NCBI RefSeq assembly: GCF_016801865.2
Contig: NC_068937.1
Location: 10,116,157-10,180,156 of the forward strand
Direction of reading: 5' to 3'
DNA length: 64,000 bases
From: Culex pipiens pallens
Taxonomy: Eukaryota; Arthropoda; Insecta; Diptera; Culicidae
Part shown: in pieces, positions 35,641-47,790 of the stretch
How the letters are laid out: every line of letters starts with the position of its first letter
How positions within the stretch are numbered: position 1 is the first letter of the stretch
Made by a program: the position numbers and the translations under genes
The notes under the pieces: model-generated
What the model was told of the DNA's origin: nothing
Seen by the model: the letters and a program-made list of their open reading frames with translations, nothing else
Database searches by the model: none

Positions 35641-37600
35641 AAATGACAAAAATGACAAAAATTATAAAAATTACAAAAATTATAAAAATTACAAAAATTA
35701 CAAAAATTACAAAAATTACAAAAATTACAAAAATTACAAAAATTACAAAAATTACAAAAATTACAAAAATTACAAAAATTACAAAAATTACAAAAATTAC
35801 AAAAATTACAAAAATTACAAAAATTACAAAAATTACAAAAATTACAAAAATTACAAAAATTACAAAAATTACAAAAATTACAAAAATTACAAAAATTACA
35901 AAAATTACAAAAATTACAAAAATTACAAAAATTACAAAAATTACAAAAATTACAAAAATTACAAAAATTACAAAAATTACAAAAATTACAAAAATTACAA
36001 AAATTACAAAAATTACAAAAATTACAAAAATTACAAAAATTACAAAAATTACAAAAATTACAAAAATTACAAAAGTTACAAAAATTACAAAAAAATACAA
36101 AAATTACTAAAATTACAAAAATTACAAAAATTACTAAAATTAGTAAAATTACTAAAATTACTAAAATTACTAAAATTACTAAAATTACAAAAATTACAAA
36201 AATTGCAAAAATTACAAAAATTACAAAAATTACAAAAATTAAAAAAATTACAAAAATTACAAAAATTACAAAAATTACAAAAATTACAAAAATTACAAAA
36301 ATTACAAAAATTACAAAAATTACAAAAATTACAAAAATTACAAAAATTACAAAAATTACAAAAATTACAAAAATTACAAAAAATACAAAAATAACAAAAA
36401 TTACAATAAATACAAAGATTAAAAAAATTACACAAATTACAAAAATTACAAAAATTATAAAAATAACAAAAATTACAAAAATTACACAAATTACAAAAAT
36501 TACAAAAATTACAAAAATTACAAAAATTACACAAATTACAAAAATTACTAAAATTACAAAAATTGCAAAAAATACAAAAATTACAAAAATTACAAAAATT
36601 ACAAAAATTACAAAAATTACAAAAATTACAAAAATTACAAAAATTACAAAAATTACAAAAATTACAAAAATTACAAAAATTACAAAAATTACAAAAATTA
36701 CAAAAATTACAAAAATTACAAAAATTACAAAAATTACAAAAATTACAAAAATTACAAAAATTACAAAAATTACAAAAATTACAAAAATTACAAAAATTAC
36801 AAAAATTACAAAAATTACAAAAATTACAAAAATTACAAAAATTACAAAAATTACAAAAATTACAAAAATTACAAAAATTACAAAAATTACAAAAATTACA
36901 AAAATTACAAAAATTACAAAAATTACAAAAATTACAAAAATTACAAAAATTACAAAAATTACAAAAATTACAAAAATTACAAAAATTACAAAAATTACAA
37001 AAATTACAAAAATTACAAAAATTACAAAAATTACAAAAATTACAAAAATTACAAAAATTACAAAAATTACAAAAATTACAAAAATTACAAAAATTACAAA
37101 AATTACAAAAATTACAAAAATTACAAAAATTACAAAAATTACAAAAATTACAAAAATTACAAAAATTACAAAAATTACAAAAATTACAAAAATTACAAAA
37201 ATTACAAAAATTACAAAAATTACAAAAATTACAAAAATTACAAAAATTACAAAAATTACAAAAATTACAAAAGTTACAAAAATTACAAAAATTACAAAAG
37301 TTACAAAAATTACTAAAATTACTAAAATTACTAAAATTACAAAAATTACAAAAATTACAAAAATTACAAAAATTACAAAAATTACACAAATTACAAAAAT
37401 TACAAAAATTACAAAAATTACAAAAATTACAAAAATAACAAAAATTACAAAAATTACACAAATTACAAAAATTACAAAAATTACAAAAATTACAAAAATT
37501 ACAAAATTACACAAATTACAAAAATTACAAAAATTACAAAAATTACAAAAATTACAAAAATTTCAAAATTACAAAAAAAATACACAAAATACAAAATTTA
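35641..37600 (+). repeat. TTACAAAAA minisatellite array
   Basis: A 9-mer TTACAAAAA array of about 2 kb, nearly perfect at 36560-37270. Scattered variants are TTACTAAAA (36130-36185, 37307-37335), TTACACAAA and TTGCAAAAA. It decays at 37560-37700. The 628-codon minus-strand frame (Val-Ile-Phe repeats) and 458-codon frame (Cys-Asn-Phe) are artefacts of the period. Confidence 0.95.
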
Positions 37601-37700
37601 CTAAAATGACAAAAATACTAAAAAATTTTAAAATTGCAAAAGCTACAAGAAATACAAAAATGACAAAAACAAGAAAAGTGAAAAAAATTATTTTGATCAA

Positions 37701-39220
37701 AAAAAAGAAAAATTAAAAAAATTGCTAAATTCAAAAATACAGCAATACAAAATCAATTCAAATTGTTAAATTTTGTTTCAAAAACCTGTATTCAAAGGAT
37801 TTTAATTCCACAAGACTTCTGAAAACCTCTCAGCTTAAAAAATCCACGTGCGCACCACGCGATCCTGCCACTCTCCACCGTCTACCGGCTCTTTTCAGAA
37901 GTAGAAAGTGCTTCAGATAATTGTGAAATAGCTCGACCGGCCTGCCCGTCCGCTTGCCGTAGAAATGGTCCATTTCAGCAACAGACCCCCCCTCTCGAGA
38001 ACAGAAATTGATTGCCACCACCAAACAATAACAAACAACAAAACGTTCGACGTTCGAGTCAAAAGTCAGTCTGCAAAAAAAAAAAGCTTTAAAAAAGAAG
38101 CTGCGGCTAACGTTAGAAATGGAAATAGAAATGAAGCTTAAAGAGAGATAAAATGAATGAATTGATGAAAAAAGAGCGAGTGAGCTTTCCTGCCCCTGGA
38201 CGACCTGGGCTCGAACTCAAATAGAAAGATTTGAAGATTACAATAATTATCGCCGGGCTCTTCGAAAATCGACTTCAATAGGCGACGAACCTACTTAGGC
38301 TTAGTCGCAGCAGTAGCTTGGCTTGGAGTTTCTTTTTCCCTATTTTCTTTGCCGCCGCCACCGGTCGTCATGTAGATTGGCCACCGGGGTCTGTCATTAT
38401 TGCGACGGAGACCGGCCTGACCGATTGCCAAGTGTGAATCCAGTAGAAAGTGGTTGACCTCGAAGGTCTTTGACGACCACACGTACATATATGGCATGTG
38501 TGTGGCTGGGGCTGGCTGGGGCTGGCTGGTCGCGCAAATGAGGATGTTTCGTGTTTTGCTTTTCCCCCGGGGAGAAATTGGCTGGTTTTCCATGGGTTGG
38601 CAATGGAGTTGAAGATTGTCTTTTAGAATTTGCAAAGATACTTCGCATAAATTTAAAGGTTTTTATGACTTCTTAAATCTGTGAATTCGTCTGAAGGAGC
38701 GCTTTTCATGACAGGGTTGCCAAATCTTTAAAGTTTTTTAGCTAGGCCGTTTAAAATCGTATCAAGCGTTGTCCAGCAAAACTGTTACGAAAGTCATTTC
38801 CAGTAAAAATGTCTTCATTCATTTTTGTAATTTATGTATTTTTTTATAATTTTTGTATTTTTTGTAATATTTGCTATTTTTGTAATTTTTGTAATTTTTG
38901 TAATTTTGGTCATTTTGGTCATTTTAATAAAATAATGAAACTAGAAAAAAAACAAAAATGAAAAAAAGTATCTTCAAAATTTATTTTAAAAAATATTGTT
39001 CGTATTAATACATTTTTTATACTCCTCCAAATAAATCTAGTTAATTTGACGCCGCTTTTGTAGAAAAATTATTTTTAAACGTTGACTTGAAATTGCAAAT
39101 CAGTAATTTTATTTTACATAGTTCAAAATTAAAAATATCTTACTTGACATTAGGTAAATGTTTAGGTCAGAAAATAATATTTTTTTGCAATTATTTATTT
39201 TTTCAATTTCTTTTATGATT
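37701..39220. other. Unique intronic sequence, no gene seen
   Basis: Includes GGGGCTGGCTGGGGCTGGCTG (38506-38529), a TTTTTGTAA/TTTTGGTCA tract (38820-38935) and an AGGGTTGCCAAATC motif at 38712. Frames of 64-114 codons are unrecognised. Confidence 0.4.
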
Positions 39221-39221
39221 A

Positions 39222-40136
39222 ATCTGGTGACGGAGGGGCGGTACTACCCCTTCCATTTTTGAACATGTAAAAAAAGAGGTGTTTTTCAATAATTTGCAAC
39301 CTGAAACGGTGATGAGAAAGAAATTTGGTGTCAAAGGGACTTTTATGTAAAATTAGACACCCGATTTGATGGCGTACTCAGAATTCCGAAAAAAACGTAT
39401 TTTTCATCGAAAAAAAAAATAAAAAAGTTTTCAAAATTTTCCCATTTTCCGTTACTTGACTGTAAAAAATTTTGGAACATTTCATTTTATAGGAAATTTA
39501 ATGTTCTTTTCGAATCTACATTGACCCAGAATGTTAATTTTTTTATTTAGAACAAAATTTTTCATTTTAAAATTTCGTGTTTTTTCTAACTTTGCAGGGT
39601 TATTTTTTAGAGTGTAACAATGTTCTACAAAGCTGTAGAGCAGATAATTACAAAAATTTTGATATCTAGACCTAAGGGGTTTTCTTATAAACATCACGAG
39701 TTATCGCGATGTCTTTATATTAAAATTTTTGTAGAACATTGTTACACTCTAAAAAATAACCCTGCAAAGTTAGAAAAAAATCACTAAATTTTAAAAAGAT
39801 TATTTTTGTTCTAAATGAAAAAATGACCCTTCCTGGTCAATGTAGATTCGAAAAGTACATTAAATTTCCCATAAAATGACATGTTCCAAAAATTTTTACA
39901 GTCGTGTTACGGAAAATGGGAAAATATTTAAAACTTTTTTAGTGTTTTTTAAATACAAAATACGTTTTTTCGGAATTCTGAGTACGACATCAAATCGGGC
40001 ATCTAATTTTACATAAAAGTCCCTTTGACACCAAATTTCTATCGCATCACCGTTTCAGGCTGCAAATTATTGAAAAACACCTCTTTTTTCGCATGTTCAA
40101 AAATTGAAGGGGTCGTACCGCCCCTCCGTCACGAGA
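39222..40136. mobile_element. Long inverted-repeat (foldback) element 1
   Basis: The left arm starts GGTGACGGAGGGGCGGTACT (about 39226) and the right arm ends TCGTACCGCCCCTCCGTCAC. Matching interiors include ACCAAATTTCT, CGGAATTCTGAGTACG and AACATTGTTACACTCTAAAA. Arms are roughly 400-450 bp with the turn near 39640-39730. There is no coding capacity. Confidence 0.85.
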
Positions 40137-41361
40137 TATCAAAAAATGGACCTCGGATTCGTGATCAGGGAAGTTACCCCTTTGGACAAAGTTTCACGCA
40201 AATCGAAGAGGGGTCGGGGCAACTGCTGTGTGAGTTGGCGGAGAATTACTCACATAATAAATGTAATCACGCCTTTTCAGCTAGGTATTTGTCCTTAAAT
40301 TTTTGCTTTTAATTTCTGATTTATAATATTGTTGTTCATTTATTTATTTATGGCAGCTTTAACCAACGTGGTCATTCGCTGCCCCTGATTTATAATAAAT
40401 TTACATAAATCCATAGTAAAAACTGGTAATGTTACACCTGAATGTAGGTAAATCTATATGTTAAAAAAATAAGTTTTTTTTACCTTATAAATTTCCCATA
40501 TTGATTTGGTACATATTTCATGGTGTAACATTACATAAAATTTCATAGAATAATCCAAAATTTATTTTACACGCAGGCCTTCTACAAGCAGCGGGATTAC
40601 TACTTTTTTTGCTGTGTACTCTAAGTTACAACGGAAAAGGCATTTGCAACGTTTTTTTTTCCAAGGGTTCAACACCCGGTTAAGTTGCATTTCCAACAGT
40701 GTCGACCCCCCATGGGGCTACAAGTTGTAAGGGTATATTTCACAATAAAAAGACTTCTTTTACTAAGTAGAGCTCAATATATTCATGAGTTTCAGATTTC
40801 TATTTTATCAAATTTAGTACATTAGTGATCAAATCACGAAATATTTCGCATATGTGAGAAAATTTAAGGAATTTATACATACCGTAAACTGAGGTACCAT
40901 TGATAGGGTTTTGAAAATGCTCCGGGCTTATTGTATCGTTTAAGAACTAAACATATTTTCTTACGTTACATGTTTTTCATGTAATTTTATTTTAATTCAT
41001 TTGTAAACATGTGAAATTCCATAGAAAGTGATGTAATAGCAAATTTCACATGTTTGTGATGTAAAACTACACATTTTCCATCCTATACTATGGAATTACA
41101 TTTTTCTTTCGCATGCATTTTGTTAAAATTTTATAAAATAGAAATAATATTCAACCGTCAAATTTTCAACCTTTAAAAAAATATGTTTACTCGTAGGTAC
41201 AAATTTTAGTTTTAATTTGAAGCACTAGAAAATATTTTCCTTATTTTGCCATTATTTTGATGGTCGAATGTTACACGTTTTTCATGTAATTTTACTTAAA
41301 TTTATGTGTAAACAAGAAAAATTCCATAGAAAATAGTACAATAGTAAATTTATTCTATTGT
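40137..41361. repeat. TTACAT/ATGTAA-rich stretch
   Basis: After about 250 bases of unique sequence, TTACAT, CATGTAATTTTA and ATGTAAAACTACA motifs are dense at 40390-40565 and 40960-41345. TGTTTTTCATGTAATTTTA and a near-identical version occur 320 bases apart. No gene is seen. Confidence 0.45.
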
Positions 41362-41552
41362 CAAGGAAGTGTCTTCTTATTCCAAAATTGTCAAACTTAC
41401 AGACTCAATCCTGCAACAATCCGTTTGTAAAAATTGTCAAAATTTGTTGTAAATTTTACTGTAGACACTGCTGTAAGGGATGAATAAAAAACCATATCGA
41501 TTGTTCCCGTAGTTTTGAAGACACTCAAATGGCTGTAACGATCTGTGGTCCT
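41362..41552. mobile_element. Fragment of the 25.7-kb TTAA MITE
   Basis: TCTTCTTATTCCAAAATTGT, CAAACTTACAGACTCAATCC, TGCAACAAT and GGATGAATAAAAAA appear in the same order and orientation as at 25710-25900. The terminal repeats are missing or decayed. Confidence 0.65.
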
Positions 41553-41848
41553 AAAATTCAATATTTTTAAAAAGATTAAAATGTTTCTATTTTCTGAAAA
41601 ATGCATAAAAGTGCGTCTGAATAATTTACGATCGCATTTGCAAGTTTTTTTTTTTAAATGAAAAATAAAATTTTCGATGGAAGTTTTTTGCATCCTTTAG
41701 TTTTGAGGAAACAATTTTTTGTAACAATTTTTGGCATGCAACTCAAAATGAGAGTTAACAAAATTATGTGTGAAAATGTTGTAGTTGTAGTTCTCAATTA
41801 TTTTCAAACAATGAATAGTTTGATACATATCAAGACATCGATAATTTG

Positions 41849-43884
41849 ACAGCTGAGCAATTCTCTACGAAATCGGTATTTTTTCTTAAATTTTATTTTT
41901 TGTCTTTTTTAATCCGACTGAAATTTTTTTGGTGCCTTCGGTATGCCCAAAGAAGCCATTTTGCATCATTAGTTTGTCCATATAATTTTCCATACAAATT
42001 TGGCAGCTGGCCATACAAAAATGATGTATGAAAATTCAAAAATCTGTATCTTTTGAAGGAATCGATTTTGATCGATTTGGTGTCTTCGGCAAAGTTGTAG
42101 GTATGGATATGGACTACACTGAAAAAAAAAATGATGCAAATTTTTGGTCATTTTTTATTTAACTTTTTGTCACTAAAGCTTGATTTGCAAAAAAAACACT
42201 ATTTTTAATTTTTTATTTTTTGGTATGTTTTAGAGGACATCAAATGTCAATTTTTCAGAAATTTCCAGAAAGGGCAAAAAATCTTTGAGCGAGTTATGAA
42301 TTTTTGAATCAATACTGATTTGAAAAAAAATCGAAAAATGGTCGCAAAATTTTTTCAACTTCATTTTTTGATGTAAAATCAAATTTGCAATCAAAAAGTA
42401 CTCTAGTGAAATTTTGATAAAGTGCACCGTTTTCAAGTTAAATTCATTTTTAGGTGACTTTTTTGAAAATAGTCGCAGTTTTTCATTTTTTTTAAATTAG
42501 GCTGGTACAAATATTTTTAAAAGTTTTTGTCACCCCCCCCCTTCAAAATTGGCCCGAAAAATCAGGGGGCAAAAAAAATATTTTTACAATAAACTTCAAA
42601 ATTTCAATGAAAACTTAAGTGCAACCAGCTGAAATCAAATTAAAATACATTCTCCTGCATGTAAAATAATTTTTAGCATGTTTGGGTTTATTAAAAAATC
42701 TTAAGATTTTTTGAAAATTTTCGAAGCAAAATCTTTTTTTTCGATACAATTTTTGTTTTTGTCTGATCTTAGATTTTTTGAAAACTAATGATTGCAAAAC
42801 AACTGAACTAGTGTAAAATGCATTTTAAAACACTTTTTTCATTTAAATGTGAAGATTATGGCTTGTTATTTAAATTTTTATATTTTTTTATTTTTTTGCC
42901 CCCCCCTTGACCTCGGCCAGGGCCGAGGGACAAAAACTTTTTTAAATATTTGCATCGGCCTTAGTGCACATGTTTGCCCACTTTTGAAAAAAATATTAAA
43001 TCGAAAAATTTCACGAATGTTTCATATTTTAACATTGAAAATCTGACCATTAGTTGCTGAGATATCGACATTAGAAAATGGTGTGTTTTTTGGGTGGGAC
43101 TTAGAGAACATCAATTTTCCTGTTTTTAAACCTTTGCATGGCAATATCTCAGCAACTAAGTTCAAAAATGCAAAATATAGAGAATTTTCTCAGCTTTTCA
43201 AAAATATTTTTTTCAAAAGTGGGCAACCATGTGCACTAATTTTAAAAAATGAAAAACTACGACTATTTTCAAAAAAGTCAACTAAAAATGGATTTAACTT
43301 GAAAATGGTGCACTTTATCAAAATTTTACTGAAGTACTTTTTGATTGCAAATTAGATTTTACATCGAAAAATGAAGTTGAAAAATTTTTGCGACCAATTT
43401 GTCGATTTTTTGAAAAAATCTGTATTGATTCAAAAAATCATAACTCGGTCAAAGATTTTTTGCCCATGCTGGAAATTTCTGAAAAGTTGGCATTTAATGT
43501 CCTCTAAAACATATCACAAAATAAAAAAAAATAAAAATAGTTTTTTTTTGCAAATCAATTTTTAGTGACAAAAAGTTAAATTAAAAATCACCTAATTTTT
43601 TTTTACCGTGTATCATTTTTTTTCAGTGTAGTCCATATCCATACCTACAACTTTGCCAAAGACACCAAATCGATCAAAAAATTCCTTCAAAAGATACAGA
43701 TTTTTGAATTTTCATAAATCGTTTTTGTATGGACAGCTGCCAAATTTGTATGGAAAATTATATGGACAAACTAATGATGCAAAATGGCTTCTTTGGGCAT
43801 ACCAAAGGCACCAAAAAAGTTTCAGTTGGATTAAAAAATACAAAAAAATCGAATGACCGAAATCTGAGAATATTGCTCAGCTGT
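41849..43884. mobile_element. Long inverted-repeat (foldback) element 2
   Basis: The terminal repeat ACAGCTGAGCAA at 41849 is matched by TTGCTCAGCTGT ending at 43884. Arms of roughly 780 bp pair throughout: ATTTGGCAGCTGGCCATAC, TTTGGTGTCTTCGGCAAAG and TCAGAAATTTCCAG all have inverted partners. The turn is near 43090-43110. A Harbinger-like MITE is inserted in the left arm only (42500-42960). A partial copy sits at 63508-64000. Confidence 0.88.
42500..42960. mobile_element. Harbinger-like MITE inside the foldback arm
   Basis: TTA occurs at 42497-42499 and 42961-42963. The left end GGCTGGTACAAATATTTTTA and the complement of the right end GGCCGATGCAAATATTTAAA continue into AAAGTTTTTGTC on both sides. 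The opposite foldback arm reads AAATTAGTGCAC uninterrupted, giving the empty site with a single TTA. Confidence 0.85.
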
Positions 43885-44921
43885 AAATTTGGAATCCCTC
43901 AGATTTACACATTTTTATAATGTATTCCTACATGACATATACACGTAATTTTTTTGTTGAGTTATGTGAAATGTAGCAAAAATATGTTTTATGATTTTTA
44001 TTTAATTTATTTTCTGTCTTTCACCTGGTATTATTTGTATCACTTTTGAACCCTACTATTTATAGTATGCATTATTTTCTTTGCGTTTTTTGTTCGTTTC
44101 ATAATGTTTACGTGGTTTCTTTATTTTTTTTTAATTTTAATTACCTTTTTTTTATTGTTTTTGAATTTTTTAGAATTTGTTGTTATGATTGGCAATTTTT
44201 TTCGTTATTTTTAGTATCATTTAGATAAAAAAATATCAAATTTGAAACCCAACCATTTTGTCGACACGTTCCCCAAATTTTCACACCCAGACCTAATTCC
44301 GCCATCTTCCGCAAACTTGTTGAAACATTCCGCCACCCGCAATGGAATGCCCTACTGCTATGCTCCTCCACTCTATTGCTCTTCTACTTGACGCCGCGTC
44401 GTTTGTTGTTTGGGTCGTTGAGTTGAGTTTCGTGTCGAAATTACTTTTCATTGAGGCCTCTTCCCGCGTCGCAACGCTCCTTTCTCCAGCTTTTTTTGTT
44501 GTTGTTGAATTTTTCTGGGATGTGGAATCCCCCGTCCCCGTAATTTCTTTTCAGTTTGGGGTTTTCTTTCACTCAAAGCTGGAACGAACGAAATTCGGCA
44601 GCAACTTGTCCAGAGAGGAGTCATTCAGAGTTATTTTTGGGAGGAGGAAGAAGAGGAAGAGGAGACTCGCAACAACCAACACGTGACCTTGTTTGTTTAC
44701 ACGTATTGGTCAGCTTCTTTGACTTGTTTGCTTCATCTTTTTTTTGGGATGTTCGACTTTGTGTCAGAGCAATGAAAGGTTTTCTATTTCAAGTTGGGTT
44801 GTGATTTTTTTTGTTGATTCATTCCCTCGTTTTTTTTTTCTACTCAATGATGCACTCTTCCTGCGTTTTTTTCTTCTTCTTTTTTCACTAACGCTCTCTT
44901 CTTTTTATTATTTTCTTTCAG
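43885..44921. other. 3' end of the 30.9-kb Smg6 intron, no separate gene seen
   Basis: AT-rich to about 44240, then a less AT-rich stretch with frames up to 143 codons that run into the next exon in wrong phases. The last 100 bases are strongly pyrimidine-rich, as expected before the acceptor. Confidence 0.5.
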
Positions 44922-44995
44922 GTGTGGTGCGACTGGATGCTTTATCACACGGGCACGTGGAATCCACCGCCGTTCTGTACAGACTACAAAATAGG
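44922..44995 (+). CDS. Smg6: Smg6 exon with the VWxDWML / TWNPPP motif
   Basis: This 74-nt exon is preceded by a long pyrimidine tract ending TTTCAG (44921) and followed by the donor GTAAGT (44996). It encodes VWCDWMLYHTGTWNPPPFCT and then DYKI, plus two bases of a split glycine codon. The V-W-x-D-W-M-L and T-W-N-P-P-P pieces are the best recognition point for SMG6: human SMG6 has the same motif with S in place of C, from memory. The motif forms part of the alpha-helical hairpin region that follows the 14-3-3-like and TPR part. The upstream intron is 30,923 nt, exceptionally long compared with the 72-nt intron that follows. Confidence 0.9.
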
Positions 44996-45067
44996 GTAAG
45001 TGGCGCTGTTGTTGGTCCAAACTTCCAACCCTTAATTTTCAAAAACACAACTTTTTTTCTCTCACAG

Positions 45068-45171
45068 TGCTTCCACCGGGCACGATCCCTGGTCCGGGTT
45101 GTCCGCGCTCATGACGCTGCTGGCCCGGCTCGACACCAACAAGGAGATTCTGCAGGTGGTGACCCAGGAAG
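45068..45171 (+). CDS. Smg6: Smg6 exon, helical region
   Basis: This 104-nt exon lies between an acceptor in CTCTCACAG (ends 45067) and the donor GTGAGT (45172). T completes a glycine codon begun in the previous exon, then 34 codons read ASTGHDPWSGLSALMTLLAR followed by LDTNKEILQVVTQE, and the exon ends with G of a split aspartate codon. The D-x-W-S-x-L and leucine-rich helix match the corresponding part of human SMG6 (V-D-V-W-S-T-L-A-D-F, from memory). The 72-nt upstream intron is near the minimal size for insects. Confidence 0.88.
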
Positions 45172-45655
45172 GTGAGTTCTAGTTCTAAGTGGGCCCCCCA
45201 CACGTGACTTGCACAAATTCCCATTCAAAAATATAAATCTTGTCTGACCCGAAAAATACATAAGCCGGGTTCGAACAAATCGATCGATCGTGCAGAGTGT
45301 GGCCACGTGCCGGAAAGGCACGTGTGCTGAAGAGATTGGAGGATGGACCTTAAACGGGTGGGCACACGAGTAACCCACATTGGGAAGATGGAGAAAAAAG
45401 TGGGTGGTGGCGGGGAATTGGGGAATCCCACGTGCCTGGAAACGTTTGGATTTTTTGGGAGATGCGAGCAGCTTTTTTCATTGATAAACACGTTCTTTTG
45501 TGTTATTGTACCTTTTTTGAATTCCCAATATTTTTTCAAATTTAATCTTTAATTTTCACAATTTTATAACGCACATTTTGAGTGTTAAGAAATTGTCTAC
45601 GTTTTTGTAAAATTTAATTTCGGAGAATTGAAAAATTTAAAACAATACCTCAATT
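45172..45655. other. Unique intronic sequence, no gene seen
   Basis: Contains a short GATCGATCG and CACGTGCC-type palindromes. Frames on both strands are unrecognised. Confidence 0.4.
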
Positions 45656-46330
45656 TAAAGGAATTTCAAAATTACACATAAAATATGTAAATTTACATAT
45701 TTTTGAAGGTAGCGCTATACGTACAAGGAATACAATACCAAATATCAAATCACGTTCTTAAGAGTTTTGAATGAAAGTTTTGTTTAGAATTTTGTATTTT
45801 ACAATTTTATAAATCATACACATAATAAAACATGTATTTTCCATCACATGGAGCAGTCAAGTCAAATATTACACAAAAAAAAGTGTAAGTTTACTCGACA
45901 CGGAATTTATGAATCACTTGTAAACCCAGTTGATGTGAACTAGAGATTCGACGTAAATTTCTAAATCAAATTCAAAATCATGTTTCTACGTATGATTTGC
46001 TGGAAATTTACATCAAATTCCATTTAAATTGATCTATTTAGTGACGTGCAACATTGCTACATCATTAATTATGTAATATTCAAAGTTGTATTTTTCTGTG
46101 TATGTAATGTTCGAATACGATGTAATTTGCCAAATCATATGTAAATTTTTCATTTTTCATGTGATTTGATGTAATTTTGTATGGTTCTTGTATTTAAATT
46201 TACATGTTTTTTTCATTATACCTTTTGGTACATGTTTTATCATGTATTTTTTCTATTTTTGGAAAATCTTTAATTTGGTAAATTACACTAAATTTCTACT
46301 TTACATCAACTACATTTCCATTAGATTTGA
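45656..46330. repeat. TTACAT/ATGTAA-rich stretch
   Basis: Motifs such as ATGTAAATTTACATA, TTACATCAAATTCCAT, GATGTAATTT and CATGTGATTTGATG recur throughout. Same dispersed family as at 1-720. Confidence 0.45.
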
Positions 46331-46699
46331 TTTGGTTGTAGTGAATTTTCTTTTTTTCCCTGTATTTATTGATCTAAATAGATCAATTTAGTTGAAGAAG
46401 TTGCACGAAAAAAAATCATTTCTGAATTATTTTTTCTCATAAGTCCTAAAAGAAAATCAAATTAGTTCAAAAGTTTTTTGTTTTTAATTCTTGAAGTGCA
46501 GTATAAAAATAATTTCAAATTGTCGAAATTGATTTTTAATACCATATTTAAAAAAAAAAACTAACTTAATCCACCTATGTGGTTGGTGCCTTCCTCACCC
46601 TTTTCCAACAATGGGTGATATGTGATATGATGGGTTTGGACACAATTTTCGTCTGATTTCGTTAAGTTCCGGAATACAAAAAACACACATGTTACTCAA

Positions 46700-47790
46700 G
46701 GGCTCATAAGTCGCATCTTAAGTGGTCATAGCATGAGACAGGGTTGCCAGATCTTCAATGTTTTAGACTCGTTGGAAGGGTCTTTCGATTACTTAACCAA
46801 CGATGGGTTGGATGGTGGATCCGGACATTGTTTACATACATTTAAGTGAGATCCGGCTACAAAAAAAGTACATAAATATCACTTAAGTGGTCAGAACTCG
46901 AGACAGGGTTGCCAGATCTGCAATATTTTGGACTCGTTGGAAAGGTCTTTCGATTACCTAACCAACGATGGGTCAGATGGTGGATCCGGACATTGTTTAC
47001 ATGCATTTAAGTGAGTTCCGGCTACAAAAAAGTACATAAATATCACTTAAGTGGTTATAACTCGAGTCAGGGTTGCCAGATCTTCAATGATTTAGATTCG
47101 TTGGAAAAGTCTTTTGATTACCTAACCAACGATGGGTCGGATGATGGATCCGGACATTGTTTACATGCATTTAAGTGAGATCCGGCTACAAAAAAGTACA
47201 TAAATATCACTTAAGTGGTCATAACTCGAGACAGGGTTGCCAGATCTCCAATGTTTTGGACTCATTGGAAAGGTCTTTCGATTACCTAACCAACGATGGG
47301 TTGAATAATGGATCCGAACATAGTTTACATACATTTAAGTGAGATCCGGCATCAAAAAAGTACATAAATATCACTTAAGTGGTTATAACTCGAGACAGGG
47401 TTGCCAGATTATCAATGTTTTGGACTCGTTGGAAAGGTCTTTCGATTACCTAACCAACGATGGGTCAGATGGTGGATCCAGACATTGTTTACATGCATTT
47501 AAGTGAGTTCCGGCTACAAAAAGAGTACATAAATATCACTTAAGTGGTTATAACTCGAGACAGGGTTGCCAGATCTTCAATGTTTTAGACTCGTTGGAAG
47601 GGTCTTTCGATTACTTAACCAACGATGGGTCGGATGATGGATCCGGACATTGTTTACATGCATTTAAGTGAGCTCCGGCTACAAAAAAGTACATAAATAT
47701 CACTTAAGTGGGTATAACTCGAGACAGGGTTGCCAGATTATCAATGTTTTGGACTCGTTGGAAAGGTCTTTCAATTACCTAACTAACGAT
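46700..47790 (+). repeat. 164-bp satellite, about seven copies
   Basis: The anchor GGGTTGCCAGAT starts at 46741, 46906, 47070, 47234, 47398, 47563 and 47727, spacings 164-165. Each unit carries CACTTAAGTGG, TCGTTGGAAAGGTCTTTCGA, ACCAACGATGGGT, TGGATCCGGACATTGTTTAC and TTAAGTGAGATCCGGCTAC. Copies differ by only a few substitutions. Confidence 0.93.
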
